Counted from the first letter of the stretch, positions 8,120-15,874 are shown. The stretch: 49,994 nt of DNA from a virus (IMGVR_UViG_3300021478_000039:1-49994), one strand, 5' to 3'. Made by a program: numbers and translations. Notes: generated from the sequence alone by a model not told the origin.

Positions 8120-8876
8120 AATATTCCCACACAATATTGGATCAGAAGGGGCCCGAGCTTTAGCCCGTGGTCTTGATGTTCTTCGTATTCGTAAAGATGG
8201 GAATTTTGTAGCTCGAACTGGGACTACTATCATAAATTGGGGAAATCAAATATTTCCTAAATGGCGTGTGTCTCGACGTGGTGGTAATTTAACAGTGTTA
8301 AATAAGCCTGAAGCCGTGGCACGGGCTATAAATAAGATTGCAGCTTTTCAAGCATTTGAGGCTGCTGGGGTGAGTATTCCTAAATATACTCTAACACAAC
8401 AGGAGGCTCGTGGTTTTCTTGATAATGATGGCATCGTTGTTTGTCGTACCATTGTTTCTGGTCACGCTGGCAAAGGGATTGTTGTTGCTCGTAAAGAAGA
8501 AGAGATCGTAGCTGCCCCACTTTACACGAAACATATCCGTCATAAAGAAGAATATCGAGTACATGTAGTTCGTGGCCAAGTAATTGACTATGCTCAGAAG
8601 AAAAAACGTAACGGCACTGATCCAGATATTCTTGTTAGAAGCCACGGAAACTGGATTTTTAGTCGAGAAGGTGTCACCCTACCACCGGATGCTATTACGC
8701 AGGCTATAGCGGCTGTAAAGGCCCTTGGCTTGGATTTTGGGGCCGTGGACATTGGTTATCGTGTCAAAGAAAGTAAAGCATTTGTATTTGAGGTGAATAC
8801 AGCCCCCGGATTTGAGTACGGAACTACTACTCAACGATCTTATACACGAGTATTCAAAGAACTTCTAGGAGTGTAA
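8106..8876 (+). CDS. ATP-grasp ligase, RimK-like
   Basis: 256 residues from ATG 8106 (GGGGAG at 8092-8097). ATP-grasp features: nucleotide-binding strand and glycine loop CRTIVSGHAGKGI (113-125), EEYRVHVV (148-155), and the metal-binding end FVFEVNTAPG (226-235) with Glu229 and Asn231. These enzymes form an acyl-phosphate on a carboxyl group and join it to an amine, as in RimK or D-Ala-D-Ala ligase. Last enzyme of the amidotransferase/amidoligase island. The TTAACAGTGTTAA palindrome lies within codons 61-66, which is unusual. Confidence 0.85.
   Translation: MLNVKIFPHNIGSEGARALARGLDVLRIRKDGNFVARTGTTIINWGNQIFPKWRVSRRGGNLTVLNKPEAVARAINKIAAFQAFEAAGVSIPKYTLTQQEARGFLDNDGIVVCRTIVSGHAGKGIVVARKEEEIVAAPLYTKHIRHKEEYRVHVVRGQVIDYAQKKKRNGTDPDILVRSHGNWIFSREGVTLPPDAITQAIAAVKALGLDFGAVDIGYRVKESKAFVFEVNTAPGFEYGTTTQRSYTRVFKELLGV
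8287..8303. promoter_or_regulatory. Operator-like palindrome inside the ATP-grasp gene
   Basis: ATTTAACAGTGTTAAAT, a perfect 17-bp palindrome around a central G, within the coding sequence. The encoded residues (NLTVLN) are not a known ATP-grasp motif. A DNA-level constraint is therefore plausible, for example an internal operator or roadblock. Confidence 0.65.
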
Positions 8877-8877
8877 T

Positions 8878-9111
8878 ATGCGTTGTCAGGCATGTAATAA
8901 GAATTTAACAGATGCTGAGTCCACACGTAAAGATACACATGGTCAATATAAAGACATGTGTACTAAATGCGATAACCTTATCGATGACGTGCAAATGACA
9001 GCACGCGAGGATGATGTTATGCCAATTATGGAAGATAATGACGAACATGATGATCTTTTGGGGCTATCTCTAGAAGATATTCAATCTCTTGATTATTCTG
9101 ATGATAAGTAA
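8878..9111 (+). CDS. Small zinc-ribbon protein with acidic tail
   Basis: 77 residues. Two CxxC knuckles (CQAC near residue 3, CTKC near residue 33) predict one zinc ribbon. The C-terminal 35 residues are strongly acidic (EDNDEHDD, DYSDDK). Starts one base after the ATP-grasp stop, with AGGAG upstream. Possibly a nucleic-acid or polymerase-binding adaptor, by inference only. Confidence 0.7.
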   Translation: MRCQACNKNLTDAESTRKDTHGQYKDMCTKCDNLIDDVQMTAREDDVMPIMEDNDEHDDLLGLSLEDIQSLDYSDDK

Positions 9112-9114
9112 GCT

Positions 9115-9516
9115 ATGGCTATGAAATCTTTTCGGGCTAGATATGCCCTAAATAGTTGTATAGCCAAGAATGTCAATGGTTGGAAATCTGATTTTACTAC
9201 TGAATATAATGATAAAGGTGGTACTGAGAAGATTGCTTACTGGTGTACAAAAGATGGAGTAAAGATTATTCGTTGTGACCAATATGAACCTACTGAGAAT
9301 ACCGACCAAGCTTGGGATCTGCTCCAAGAATGGGAATTGCTCCATGAAAATCGAGACTTCATGATTAAGGCCGCAGACAGCATCTCTGAAGACGAACTTA
9401 GTCTAGAAGATGACTACCATTGCTTTGCTCGGTTGCAGATTTGCTTAGCTGTTCTGGCCTGTGCTTCATTTGTTTGTGATCGAGATTTTGTTACGGAGTA
9501 TGATTATGCATATTGA
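9115..9516 (+). CDS. Hypothetical protein upstream of primase
   Basis: 133 residues, starting three bases after the zinc-ribbon gene. Charged N-terminal half; a hydrophobic Cys-containing segment near the C-terminus (QICLAVLACASFVCDRDF). No family recognised. It ends two bases before the primase ATG, so the two are likely co-transcribed. Confidence 0.6.
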   Translation: MAMKSFRARYALNSCIAKNVNGWKSDFTTEYNDKGGTEKIAYWCTKDGVKIIRCDQYEPTENTDQAWDLLQEWELLHENRDFMIKAADSISEDELSLEDDYHCFARLQICLAVLACASFVCDRDFVTEYDYAY

Positions 9517-9518
9517 CT

Positions 9519-10244
9519 ATGTATGTTAGACATACTAATTGCCCACGCTGTGGAAGCCGGGATAATCTGGGCGTGTATGCTGATGGCCATTCTTGGTGTT
9601 TTGGTTGTGGTCATTATATACCATCAGTTGAAACTCTTGGGGATCGGGCCTCCAAAATCAGCAGAGCAAAAGAGATTGCTTATGAAGACTCCATCGAACC
9701 CATGCCCCGAGACATCAGTTATGATCTCCCCGAGCAACCTACCCGATGGCTTAAACAGTATGGAATTACTGAAACTGAGATTAAAAATAATAGAATTTGT
9801 TGGAGTACTACCACATCTCAGCTTATCTTCCCAATATACGGAGGTGACTCTGGAGTTATCGCCTGGCAAGCACGTAATTTTAACGCAGACAAGGCTCTCA
9901 AACGGAAATATTATTCTGTCGGTAAAATGGATGAAATCCTCCATATAATTGGTAATCATCAAGATGAAACTATCATCCTAACCGAAGATATAGTATCGGC
10001 AATTAAAGTATCCCGGCACATGAATGCCATGCCAATCTTTGGTGCTCATATCTCATCAAACCGTCTAAATCGACTCATACGACGTTTTAATAAGTTGGTG
10101 GTATGGTTGGACTATGATAAGGCTGTTGAGGCCCGGAAGGCCGTTCTAAGGGCTTTACAGTATGGTTTTGAAGCGAAAACTATCCATACAGAATTAGATC
10201 CCAAAGAATTAAGTGATAAAGAGATACGTAAACAATTGGAATAA
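9519..10244 (+). CDS. DNA primase, zinc ribbon plus TOPRIM
   Basis: 241 residues. An N-terminal zinc ribbon (Cys8, Cys11, Cys27, Cys30) for template recognition is followed by a TOPRIM-type catalytic part with ILTEDIVSAIK (Glu156) and VVWLDYDKA (Asp198, Asp200). It corresponds to the primase half of T7 gp4 without the helicase; a separate helicase gene lies 1.2 kb downstream. ATG 9519 was chosen over TTG 9513. It makes RNA primers for lagging-strand synthesis. Confidence 0.88.
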   Translation: MYVRHTNCPRCGSRDNLGVYADGHSWCFGCGHYIPSVETLGDRASKISRAKEIAYEDSIEPMPRDISYDLPEQPTRWLKQYGITETEIKNNRICWSTTTSQLIFPIYGGDSGVIAWQARNFNADKALKRKYYSVGKMDEILHIIGNHQDETIILTEDIVSAIKVSRHMNAMPIFGAHISSNRLNRLIRRFNKLVVWLDYDKAVEARKAVLRALQYGFEAKTIHTELDPKELSDKEIRKQLE

Positions 10245-10247
10245 ACT

Positions 10248-10706
10248 ATGGCTATAAGTAAATGGGCAATTAAACTACCAGAAAAAGATATCAAGATTAA
10301 GGTAACAATCCCAACTGATATCACAATTGAAATTCCTTGGTATGAGGGGGAACCTCTAAGATATACCCCAGATGAATTCCAGACTTTGGTAGAAAAGATG
10401 TTGGCTCTAAAGTTTGATAACTTTACTATCGAAACAGTAAAACAGAATCAACATTTGAAGTTTTATTCTGAAGATATTCCAGAACAGGTTACGCAATTAG
10501 GTCAAGCCGGAAGATTTGAAGCACAAATGGCAGCAGATGTTTGGCCACATGCTATCGGAGCTGTTCCTGAGGGACGTCTAGGAATTATTGCTCCTCATGG
10601 TGTACCTCGACCTGTTAGGGCAGTTAATAGGGTAGGGGATCTGATTGAAGAAATCGCTCAGGCAAGAGCTAACAATATGGACGCCCAAGATGAGCTGGAT
10701 TTCTAA
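10248..10706 (+). CDS. Hypothetical protein between primase and promoter
   Basis: 152 residues, beginning three bases after the primase stop. Beta-rich N-terminal 60 residues, then a Gly/Pro-rich segment (IGAVPEGRLGIIAPHGVPRP) and an acidic end (DAQDELDF). An acidic tail next to primase recalls replication accessory proteins, but no family is recognised. Confidence 0.65.
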   Translation: MAISKWAIKLPEKDIKIKVTIPTDITIEIPWYEGEPLRYTPDEFQTLVEKMLALKFDNFTIETVKQNQHLKFYSEDIPEQVTQLGQAGRFEAQMAADVWPHAIGAVPEGRLGIIAPHGVPRPVRAVNRVGDLIEEIAQARANNMDAQDELDF

Positions 10707-10764
10707 TACTGTTGTATTTTAGAGACACTAAATTATCTCAAGAGCAACAGATACAAAATAGTTC

Positions 10765-10793
10765 TTGCACTTTTTCTCTAGATGTGGTACAAT
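10765..10793 (+). promoter_or_regulatory. Sigma70-like promoter upstream of the HTH-nuclease gene
   Basis: TTGCAC (10765-10770), a 17-bp spacer, then TACAAT (10788-10793). Both hexamers are close to consensus with ideal spacing. It lies in the 174-bp gap 10707-10880 and would drive 10881 onward, including the helicase and polymerase. Confidence 0.75.
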
Positions 10794-10834
10794 AGAAGTA
10801 CAATACAGTTTTAACATAAGCTTTTAAATACTAT

Positions 10835-10861
10835 GGTTAAGGGTCTTTAGAACCCTTAACC
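10835..10861 (+). terminator. 10-bp hairpin between promoter and gene (attenuator-like)
   Basis: GGTTAAGGGT and ACCCTTAACC pair perfectly over a 7-base loop. The hairpin lies about 35 bp downstream of the predicted transcription start and 19 bp before the next ATG. The following bases (TATTATATAT) are AU-rich but not a clean U tract, so it may be a weak terminator, an attenuator or a 5' stabiliser. Confidence 0.6.
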
Positions 10862-10880
10862 TATTATATATAAAGGAATT

Positions 10881-11438
10881 ATGACAAAGTCAGTTTGGAA
10901 AAATGAAGTAGATAATTTAATTGCTCTGGATAAATCTGGCATGAATTTATCTGATATTGCAGATATATATCATGTGTCTAGACAAAGAATGAGTCAAGTG
11001 TTTAACAAGTTTGATCTAGAGATAACTAGTAAGCATGTAAAACGAGAAGCTAAACGAGTAGCCTATCATGCAAAGTGGGGTGATCGTGGCCAGGATCTTT
11101 ATGATATTAAACGATCTAAATGGAGATTAAAAAAGGCCAATGCACTTAGGGCTGGGATTGATTTCTCAATCCAATTTTCTGAGATTGATTTTCCTACTCA
11201 TTGTCCAGTTCTTGGAATTAAACTTGACTATGAGAATGAATCTAAGAAAGAAAATAGCCCATCCTTTGACCGTAAAGATAAGACCAAGGGATATGAAGTT
11301 GGTAATGTGGGAATCATATCATTACGAGCCAACCGTATAAAAAATGATGGCTCTGCAACAGAACACAGGTTGATAGCTGATTACATGGAGGCCGATGATA
11401 CTATCACCAAACAGCGCAGTTTTAACACTGTTAATTAA
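10881..11438 (+). CDS. HTH plus HNH/His-Me-type nuclease-like protein
   Basis: 185 residues with AAAGGA upstream. The N-terminal 50 residues contain a helix-turn-helix (LSDIADIYHVSRQRMSQVF). A basic linker follows, then a C-terminal region with CPVLGI, PSFDRKDKTKGYEVGNV and SLRANRIKNDG. That order is typical of phage HNH or endonuclease-VII-like homing nucleases (DR-x-D...GY-x-x-GNV). It has its own promoter and interrupts the primase-helicase order, fitting a mobile insertion. It overlaps the helicase start by 44 bp. It could also act as a regulator through the HTH. Confidence 0.7.
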   Translation: MTKSVWKNEVDNLIALDKSGMNLSDIADIYHVSRQRMSQVFNKFDLEITSKHVKREAKRVAYHAKWGDRGQDLYDIKRSKWRLKKANALRAGIDFSIQFSEIDFPTHCPVLGIKLDYENESKKENSPSFDRKDKTKGYEVGNVGIISLRANRIKNDGSATEHRLIADYMEADDTITKQRSFNTVN

Positions 11439-12654
11439 AGACAAAAAGCTATACGAAGAATACATATCTTATGTAAATCTCAATAAGGAAGACAAAGAAC
11501 TAGGCAACATCTATAAAGTACTGGCTCTTCTATTCAAATATGAACGTGAATCTTATACTCTTGATGAGTTAGAAACGTTCTTCTATGGTCAATATCCCAA
11601 TATGAAAGCTTCGGATATTGAAACTTATCAAAACATCTTTAAGAATATTAGATCATTTGACATATCTGAGGATATGCTCTACGATCTATTAGCCCAGTCT
11701 AAGGCTAGGGCTCAGGCTACAGATATTGGCATGATGGCTTTTGATATTGCTGAAGGTAAGAAGTCACCTAGTGATCTAGTTGCTCTTATCGAAGCATTTC
11801 AGGGGATGACACAAGAGCTTCCAGCAGAAGATGTAAGCGAAGAGCTATATCAATCAGATTTTGCTACACTTATTGCCATACACGTTAACGCTCATGGTCT
11901 GCGATGGAGACTTAAAACTCTCAATCGAATCCTCGGCAGTCTTCGCATTGGTAACTTTGGTTTCCTCTTTGCTCGACCTGAAACGGGTAAAACTACATTT
12001 CTGGCGTCGGAGGTAACCCATATGGCGGAACAGCTAACTACTGAACATCCAGCCATATGGTTTAACAATGAGGAGAAGAAAGAAGCTGTATGGCTTCGCA
12101 TCATGCAAGGAGCCCTCGGTGTAACTAAAGATGAGTTTCTTAAAGATCCAGAAGGATGCGATATAAGATTCAAATCTATATTAGGCGGTAAGTTATTTCT
12201 TGTGGATGGTAGCGACATTACCAAGGAAAAGGTGGAGCGTATCTGTAAGGCAATGAATCCGGGTCTTATGGTATTTGACCAACTGGATAAAATTAGTGGG
12301 GTAAGTAAAAATGATCGAGAAGACCTACGGCTTGGGGCGATATATATATGGGCACGGGGACTTGCCAAGCAGTATTGTCCCGTTATTGCTGTTTGCCAAG
12401 CCGATGGAACTGGAGAAGGTGTTAAGTGGCTCAACATGGGACACGTTAGTTCTGCCAAGACCAGTAAGCAAGCTGAAGCGGACTGGATTCTTGGGATAGG
12501 TAAGACCCATGCGGAAGGAGAAGCCTATGTGCGCTACCTTAATGTGTCGAAAAACAAACTAACTGGCGATGCTGACAGTGAAGAAGCTTTGAGACACGGA
12601 AGGAAAGCTGTATTAATTAGGCCTGAATTTGCGAGGTACGAAGATGTCGAATAA
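11395..12654 (+). CDS. Replicative DNA helicase, DnaB/RecA-like
   Basis: 419 residues. An N-terminal helical domain (about 1-140) is followed by a RecA-type ATPase: Walker A ARPETGKTT (193-201), where Ala replaces the first Gly, and Walker B GLMVFDQLDK (290-299). Later come VIAVCQADG and a C-terminal nucleotide-contact strand. It unwinds the fork for the split polymerase and works with the separate primase. The first codons lie inside the preceding gene and contain both TACTATCA (11399) and the TTAACACTGTTAA palindrome (11422). Confidence 0.85.
   Translation: MILSPNSAVLTLLIKDKKLYEEYISYVNLNKEDKELGNIYKVLALLFKYERESYTLDELETFFYGQYPNMKASDIETYQNIFKNIRSFDISEDMLYDLLAQSKARAQATDIGMMAFDIAEGKKSPSDLVALIEAFQGMTQELPAEDVSEELYQSDFATLIAIHVNAHGLRWRLKTLNRILGSLRIGNFGFLFARPETGKTTFLASEVTHMAEQLTTEHPAIWFNNEEKKEAVWLRIMQGALGVTKDEFLKDPEGCDIRFKSILGGKLFLVDGSDITKEKVERICKAMNPGLMVFDQLDKISGVSKNDREDLRLGAIYIWARGLAKQYCPVIAVCQADGTGEGVKWLNMGHVSSAKTSKQAEADWILGIGKTHAEGEAYVRYLNVSKNKLTGDADSEEALRHGRKAVLIRPEFARYEDVE
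11422..11434. promoter_or_regulatory. Operator-like palindrome at the helicase start
   Basis: TTAACACTGTTAA overlaps codons 10-14 of the helicase and the last codons of the upstream nuclease gene. It is the inverse-centre version (C) of the same 13-bp site. Confidence 0.65.
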
Positions 12655-12781
12655 ATATCGTGAACCAAATCGAGAAGAATTTAAAGAATTAAAACGGAAA
12701 TACCCCGGTGATAACTGGAAGCAAGAACGGAAAGCTTTCAAGAAGATCGTGCAACGTATGCGTCGAGAGAATCCCCAATGA
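12644..12781 (+). CDS. Small basic protein between helicase and polymerase
   Basis: 45 residues, about half Lys, Arg, Glu or Asp (REEFKELKRKYPG...WKQERKAFKKIVQRMRREN). It overlaps the helicase end and stops one base before the polymerase ATG. Highly charged helical peptide. Packing and codon use support it; the function is unknown. Confidence 0.55.
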   Translation: MSNKYREPNREEFKELKRKYPGDNWKQERKAFKKIVQRMRRENPQ

Positions 12782-12782
12782 C

Positions 12783-13988
12783 ATGCGCGTACTAACGTTT
12801 GATAACGAAACAACCATAAGGAATAAAGGTAATCCCTTTACACGAAGTAATTTCTTGTGTACAGTGGGTATCCTAGTAGTCGAAGATGGAATAGAGATAT
12901 TCTATCGAGATCTAAACTTTTTAACAGAACCCCACCAAGAACTTCTGGACACAATCCAAAAAGAACTTGATTTGGCTGACCTGATTATCGGGTTTAATAT
13001 TAAGTTTGATCTTCATTGGCTACGCCGATATGGTATTACCTTTGATGATGCTAAAGTATGGGATGTACAGGTAGCGGAATTTATTATCTCTAACCAGAAA
13101 AATACATATCCGTCTCTGGATGATACCGGAGAGAAGTATGGACAAGGCCGTAAGCTAGATATAGTTAAAACTGAGTACTGGGATAAAGGAATTGATACCC
13201 CAGATGTACCAGCCTATATACTAGCAGAATATCAAGAACAGGATGTTCGCCTTACATATTTATGCTATTTGTACCAAATAGCCCTATTAAATGAGCTTCC
13301 ATTAAAGCATCGATTAATAACTTTGGCATGCCAGGATCTGTTGGTCCTCGAAGAGATGGAATGGAATGGATTAAAATATGAATCGGAAAAATCCCTATTA
13401 TTGGGAGATGATCTCCAAAGAAGCACACAAGACCTCGATGAGCGACTTCGTAGTCTGTTCCCTGGTATTCCTATTAATTGGAATAGCGGCGATCATCTTA
13501 GTGCTGTTCTCTTTGGTGGCCGGATTGTGGAGCGGAGGCAGATCCCTACTGGCGTATATAAAACCGGGATCAAAGCAGGACAAACTAAACTAGGATGGAC
13601 TGAGGTACAATATGATTTACCGAGATTGGTCGAACCAAATAAAAGTGATGAACTTTCATCCACAAAGGGGTTTTCGAATGAGGATGCGATTCTCAGAAAA
13701 GGTTCGAGGATGTATGCGACCAATGAGGGTGTCCTTAAATCCCTCAAATCTACGAGTAAGGCCAAAGAGATTATTGGAATTATTTTGGAGAGGTCTGAGA
13801 AGGAGAAACTTAGGGGCACCTACTATCATGGAATCCCAAAACTATGCGAAGAAATGGATTGGGAACCTAACATGATCCATGGACAACTCAATCAGGTTGT
13901 AGCAGCAACAGGAAGGCTAAGTGCGACGAAACCAAATCAGCAGAATATGCCTCCCGAGTTCGATGCCCTTTTAATTACGAGGTTTTAG
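12783..13988 (+). CDS. Family A DNA polymerase, N-terminal part (exonuclease, thumb and start of palm)
   Basis: 401 residues from ATG 12783. The 3'-5' exonuclease site is complete: Asp7 and Glu9 in FDNET, Asp76 in FNIKFDLHW, Tyr150 and Asp154 in YQEQDVRLTY. The polymerase domain begins, reaches the conserved TGRLSATKPNQQNMP, then stops at TAG after LLITRF, just before motif A. The rest of the palm and fingers is in a separate ORF at 14406. An intact proofreading site and intact downstream motifs argue for two polypeptides that assemble, not a dead gene. Confidence 0.88.
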   Translation: MRVLTFDNETTIRNKGNPFTRSNFLCTVGILVVEDGIEIFYRDLNFLTEPHQELLDTIQKELDLADLIIGFNIKFDLHWLRRYGITFDDAKVWDVQVAEFIISNQKNTYPSLDDTGEKYGQGRKLDIVKTEYWDKGIDTPDVPAYILAEYQEQDVRLTYLCYLYQIALLNELPLKHRLITLACQDLLVLEEMEWNGLKYESEKSLLLGDDLQRSTQDLDERLRSLFPGIPINWNSGDHLSAVLFGGRIVERRQIPTGVYKTGIKAGQTKLGWTEVQYDLPRLVEPNKSDELSSTKGFSNEDAILRKGSRMYATNEGVLKSLKSTSKAKEIIGIILERSEKEKLRGTYYHGIPKLCEEMDWEPNMIHGQLNQVVAATGRLSATKPNQQNMPPEFDALLITRF

Positions 13989-14054
13989 ATGACCGCAACA
14001 GATATTATCATTATAAGCGTAATACTTATTTTTATTGGATTAGTATTTTTCTAG
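13989..14054 (+). CDS. Tiny single-span membrane peptide inside the polymerase split
   Basis: 21 residues starting directly after the polymerase stop codon (TAGATG). After MTATD it is entirely hydrophobic (IIIISVILIFIGLVFF), one predicted membrane helix. Below the usual gene-calling limit. The tight packing with two further membrane peptides supports it, but it may not be expressed. Confidence 0.4.
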   Translation: MTATDIIIISVILIFIGLVFF

Positions 14055-14062
14055 GAGATACC

Positions 14063-14155
14063 ATGTTTAATTATTCATTAATTATTGTTTATATTCTCAT
14101 TTTTGGAGTTGGTGTTGTCCTTGGTTATAGTCTTGGTTCTACGGACGAATTCTGA
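14063..14155 (+). CDS. Tiny membrane protein inside the polymerase split
   Basis: 30 residues, preceded by TAGGAG seven bases upstream. MFNYSLIIVYILIFGVGVVL forms one membrane helix, followed by a short polar tail ending in DEF. Its TGA overlaps the next ATG (TGATG), indicating translational coupling. Confidence 0.5.
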   Translation: MFNYSLIIVYILIFGVGVVLGYSLGSTDEF

Positions 14156-14253
14156 TGCTAGCTATTATTCTCGGAGTTATTGCCCTCGTACTAGCAATCA
14201 TTGGTCTTCTTATATGTGATGGACTTCCTGATTCTAACGATGAATGGCAATAA
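14155..14253 (+). CDS. Tiny membrane protein inside the polymerase split
   Basis: 32 residues: one hydrophobic helix (AIILGVIALVLAIIGLLI) and an acidic tail (DGLPDSNDEWQ). Coupled to the gene before it by TGATG. Its last codons overlap the start of the Cys-rich gene. Holin-like or regulatory membrane peptides look like this, but no assignment can be made. Confidence 0.5.
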   Translation: MLAIILGVIALVLAIIGLLICDGLPDSNDEWQ

Positions 14254-14416
14254 AATAAAGAAGTTGAACTGTAAGGAATGTCCACACTATTGTGAACCCA
14301 GAGAAGGGTATATCATGGGAACATGTATTGAGGTACATTCCTATCAGCATGGCTTAGACAAAATTGAGGAGTGTCCATTGATCCTCCAAAAACAAATAGA
14401 AATAGATGCTCTGTAA
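14240..14416 (+). CDS. Small Cys-rich protein inside the polymerase split
   Basis: 58 residues from ATG 14240. CKECPHYC near the N-terminus plus two later Cys (GTCIEV, EECPL) suggest a metal site. Overlaps the previous gene by 14 bp and the polymerase C-terminal ORF by 11 bp. No family recognised. Confidence 0.55.
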   Translation: MNGNKIKKLNCKECPHYCEPREGYIMGTCIEVHSYQHGLDKIEECPLILQKQIEIDAL

Positions 14417-15128
14417 TATTGATGCAAAAGGCCTCGAAGTAGTTGCAGCAGCATATCTTAGTCAGGATAAAGTTCTCGTACAAGAGGTACGAGACAAGAT
14501 AGATCTACATGGGGATAATCAGAAACGATTTGGACTTCCAACTCGGGTTATCGCCAAGGTATTTAAATTCCGATTAATTTATGGTGGTAGTGCTTACAGT
14601 TATTCTGTTGATTCAGATTTTGCTGAAGTTGGATTTAGTCAAAAAAGATGGCAACAGGTTATCGATGAGTATTATGATAAATATCAAGGTCTAGCCACTT
14701 GGCACACACAGATTGTTCAGGAAGTTACATTAACAGGTAGGATTAACCTACCTACAGGGCGGCAGTTTGATTACCAACCCTTCGAGTCTCCTAACGGAGA
14801 TATTAAATGGCCCCGCACTACCATTCTTAATTATCCTGTTCAAGGTTTGGGGGCTGACCTTGTTATGCTTGCTAGGATTAGTTTTAGGAATCGCTTACGT
14901 AAGCTAGGACTTCGGGCTCTTCTTATATCAACTGTACATGATTCTATTGTCGTGGATTGTCCTGATAAAGAAGTAGACATTGTATGTCAATTAGCCCATG
15001 ATGTATTTCGGGATATACCAGCTAATTTCCAGAAAATGTTTGGAGTGGAGTTTAATCTTCCGATGACAGCAGAGGTATTAATTGGAAATAATATGGGAAA
15101 TATGAAGGAGTGGAATGTTAAAAACTAA
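14406..15128 (+). CDS. Family A DNA polymerase, C-terminal part (palm and fingers)
   Basis: 240 residues starting at motif A: NIDAKGLE with Asp6 and Glu11 (T7 DASGLE equivalent). Motif B is present as RVIAKVFKFRLIYGG (Arg47, Lys51, Tyr59). Motif C reads VHDSIVVD (His178, Asp179), with Ser in place of the usual Glu of HDE. Both catalytic aspartates survive. It continues the 12783-13988 product after a 417-bp interruption. The start codon lies inside the preceding Cys-rich gene, and the codon before it is TAG. Activity would require association with the N-terminal polypeptide. Confidence 0.87.
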   Translation: MLCNIDAKGLEVVAAAYLSQDKVLVQEVRDKIDLHGDNQKRFGLPTRVIAKVFKFRLIYGGSAYSYSVDSDFAEVGFSQKRWQQVIDEYYDKYQGLATWHTQIVQEVTLTGRINLPTGRQFDYQPFESPNGDIKWPRTTILNYPVQGLGADLVMLARISFRNRLRKLGLRALLISTVHDSIVVDCPDKEVDIVCQLAHDVFRDIPANFQKMFGVEFNLPMTAEVLIGNNMGNMKEWNVKN

Positions 15129-15303
15129 ACTATCGGAACTAATTTGTAAGTGTCGAGAGAAGCCAAATACCTGGCCTGAGAAGAAAATAAACTTCTATGA
15201 ATATGATGCAATAACCCGTGTTGGTAAAGAAGAAGATGCCCGTACACGTAAAGTAATGGAAGATTTTGACAAACAACGTAAGGAACGAAATGGCTCAAAT
15301 TAA
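15115..15303 (+). CDS. Hypothetical charged protein
   Basis: 62 residues, overlapping the polymerase end by 14 bp and the next gene by 14 bp. Lys/Glu-rich, mostly helical (EEDARTRKVMEDFDKQRKER). No family recognised. The overlaps imply translation as part of the replication operon. Confidence 0.65.
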   Translation: MLKTKLSELICKCREKPNTWPEKKINFYEYDAITRVGKEEDARTRKVMEDFDKQRKERNGSN

Positions 15304-15874
15304 ATTTATTACATCCGAAACAGAATTTGTTAAAACAGCCAAAGGGGGTTATAACAAGATTAATGTAACCTATAAAGATCCCAATGGTAAGATTGTTAGT
15401 CGGGGTATCTTTGACTTTGCAAAGCCAGCTATCTTTAAAGCATTTAAGGATGCCAATGCCAATGATCTATTTGATGTAGAGGAAATTAAGAATGACAAAG
15501 GATACTGGGAATTCGTTACCGTCACAAAATCAATGGGACCAGCCGTTGAACATACATCTGAACCAACGGTATCGACAGGAGTTTCAATCCCTAAAGCAAC
15601 TGGAGGAGTGGTTGCACCACGTAGTAACTACGAAACACCAGAAGAACGAGCCTTCCGACAGCGCCTCATCGTTAGGCAGTCGTCGATTGGACATGCTCTC
15701 GAATTTCTACCTCTAAGTGGTGAGAAGAAATCTACCAAAGAGGAAGTGATTAAGCTAGCTCGATATTTCGAATCATTTGTCTATGGCGAAGAATACGATA
15801 CGAATGAAAAAAAAGCTGTAGCAGCTAGTATGAAAGCTATTATGGATATGCCTGAAGGTATTGAAGTAGACTAA
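15290..15874 (+). CDS. Probable single-stranded DNA-binding protein
   Basis: 194 residues from ATG 15290, with AAGGA upstream. The first 80 residues form alternating strands (KFITSETEFV, YNKINVTYKD, WEFVTVTK) consistent with an OB fold. A Pro/Thr linker follows, then a helical segment RQRLIVRQSSIGHALEFL of a kind seen in phage replication accessory proteins. The C-terminus is acidic (EGIEVD), as in SSBs. It sits between polymerase and 5' nuclease. Assignment rests on fold pattern and context, not a clear family hit. Confidence 0.55.
   Translation: MAQIKFITSETEFVKTAKGGYNKINVTYKDPNGKIVSRGIFDFAKPAIFKAFKDANANDLFDVEEIKNDKGYWEFVTVTKSMGPAVEHTSEPTVSTGVSIPKATGGVVAPRSNYETPEERAFRQRLIVRQSSIGHALEFLPLSGEKKSTKEEVIKLARYFESFVYGEEYDTNEKKAVAASMKAIMDMPEGIEVD

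Noticed and set aside
9523-9948. Second open frame of 141 codons within the primase gene
   Set aside because: Overlaps fully with the primase, which carries the zinc-ribbon and TOPRIM motifs; no ribosome binding site.
10835-10861. Definite intrinsic terminator
   Set aside because: The stem is strong, but no continuous U run follows and it lies downstream of a promoter, so an attenuator or leader structure is at least as likely.
11892-12458. Minus-strand open frame of 188 codons
   Set aside because: Antisense of the helicase ATPase core; it has no recognisable motif, whereas the helicase has Walker A and B.
13989-14405. Group I or II intron in the polymerase gene
   Set aside because: The gap is filled with short overlapping ORFs, has no intron endonuclease, and both flanks have their own stop and start codons. 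I saw no obvious catalytic core, but splicing cannot be excluded by eye.
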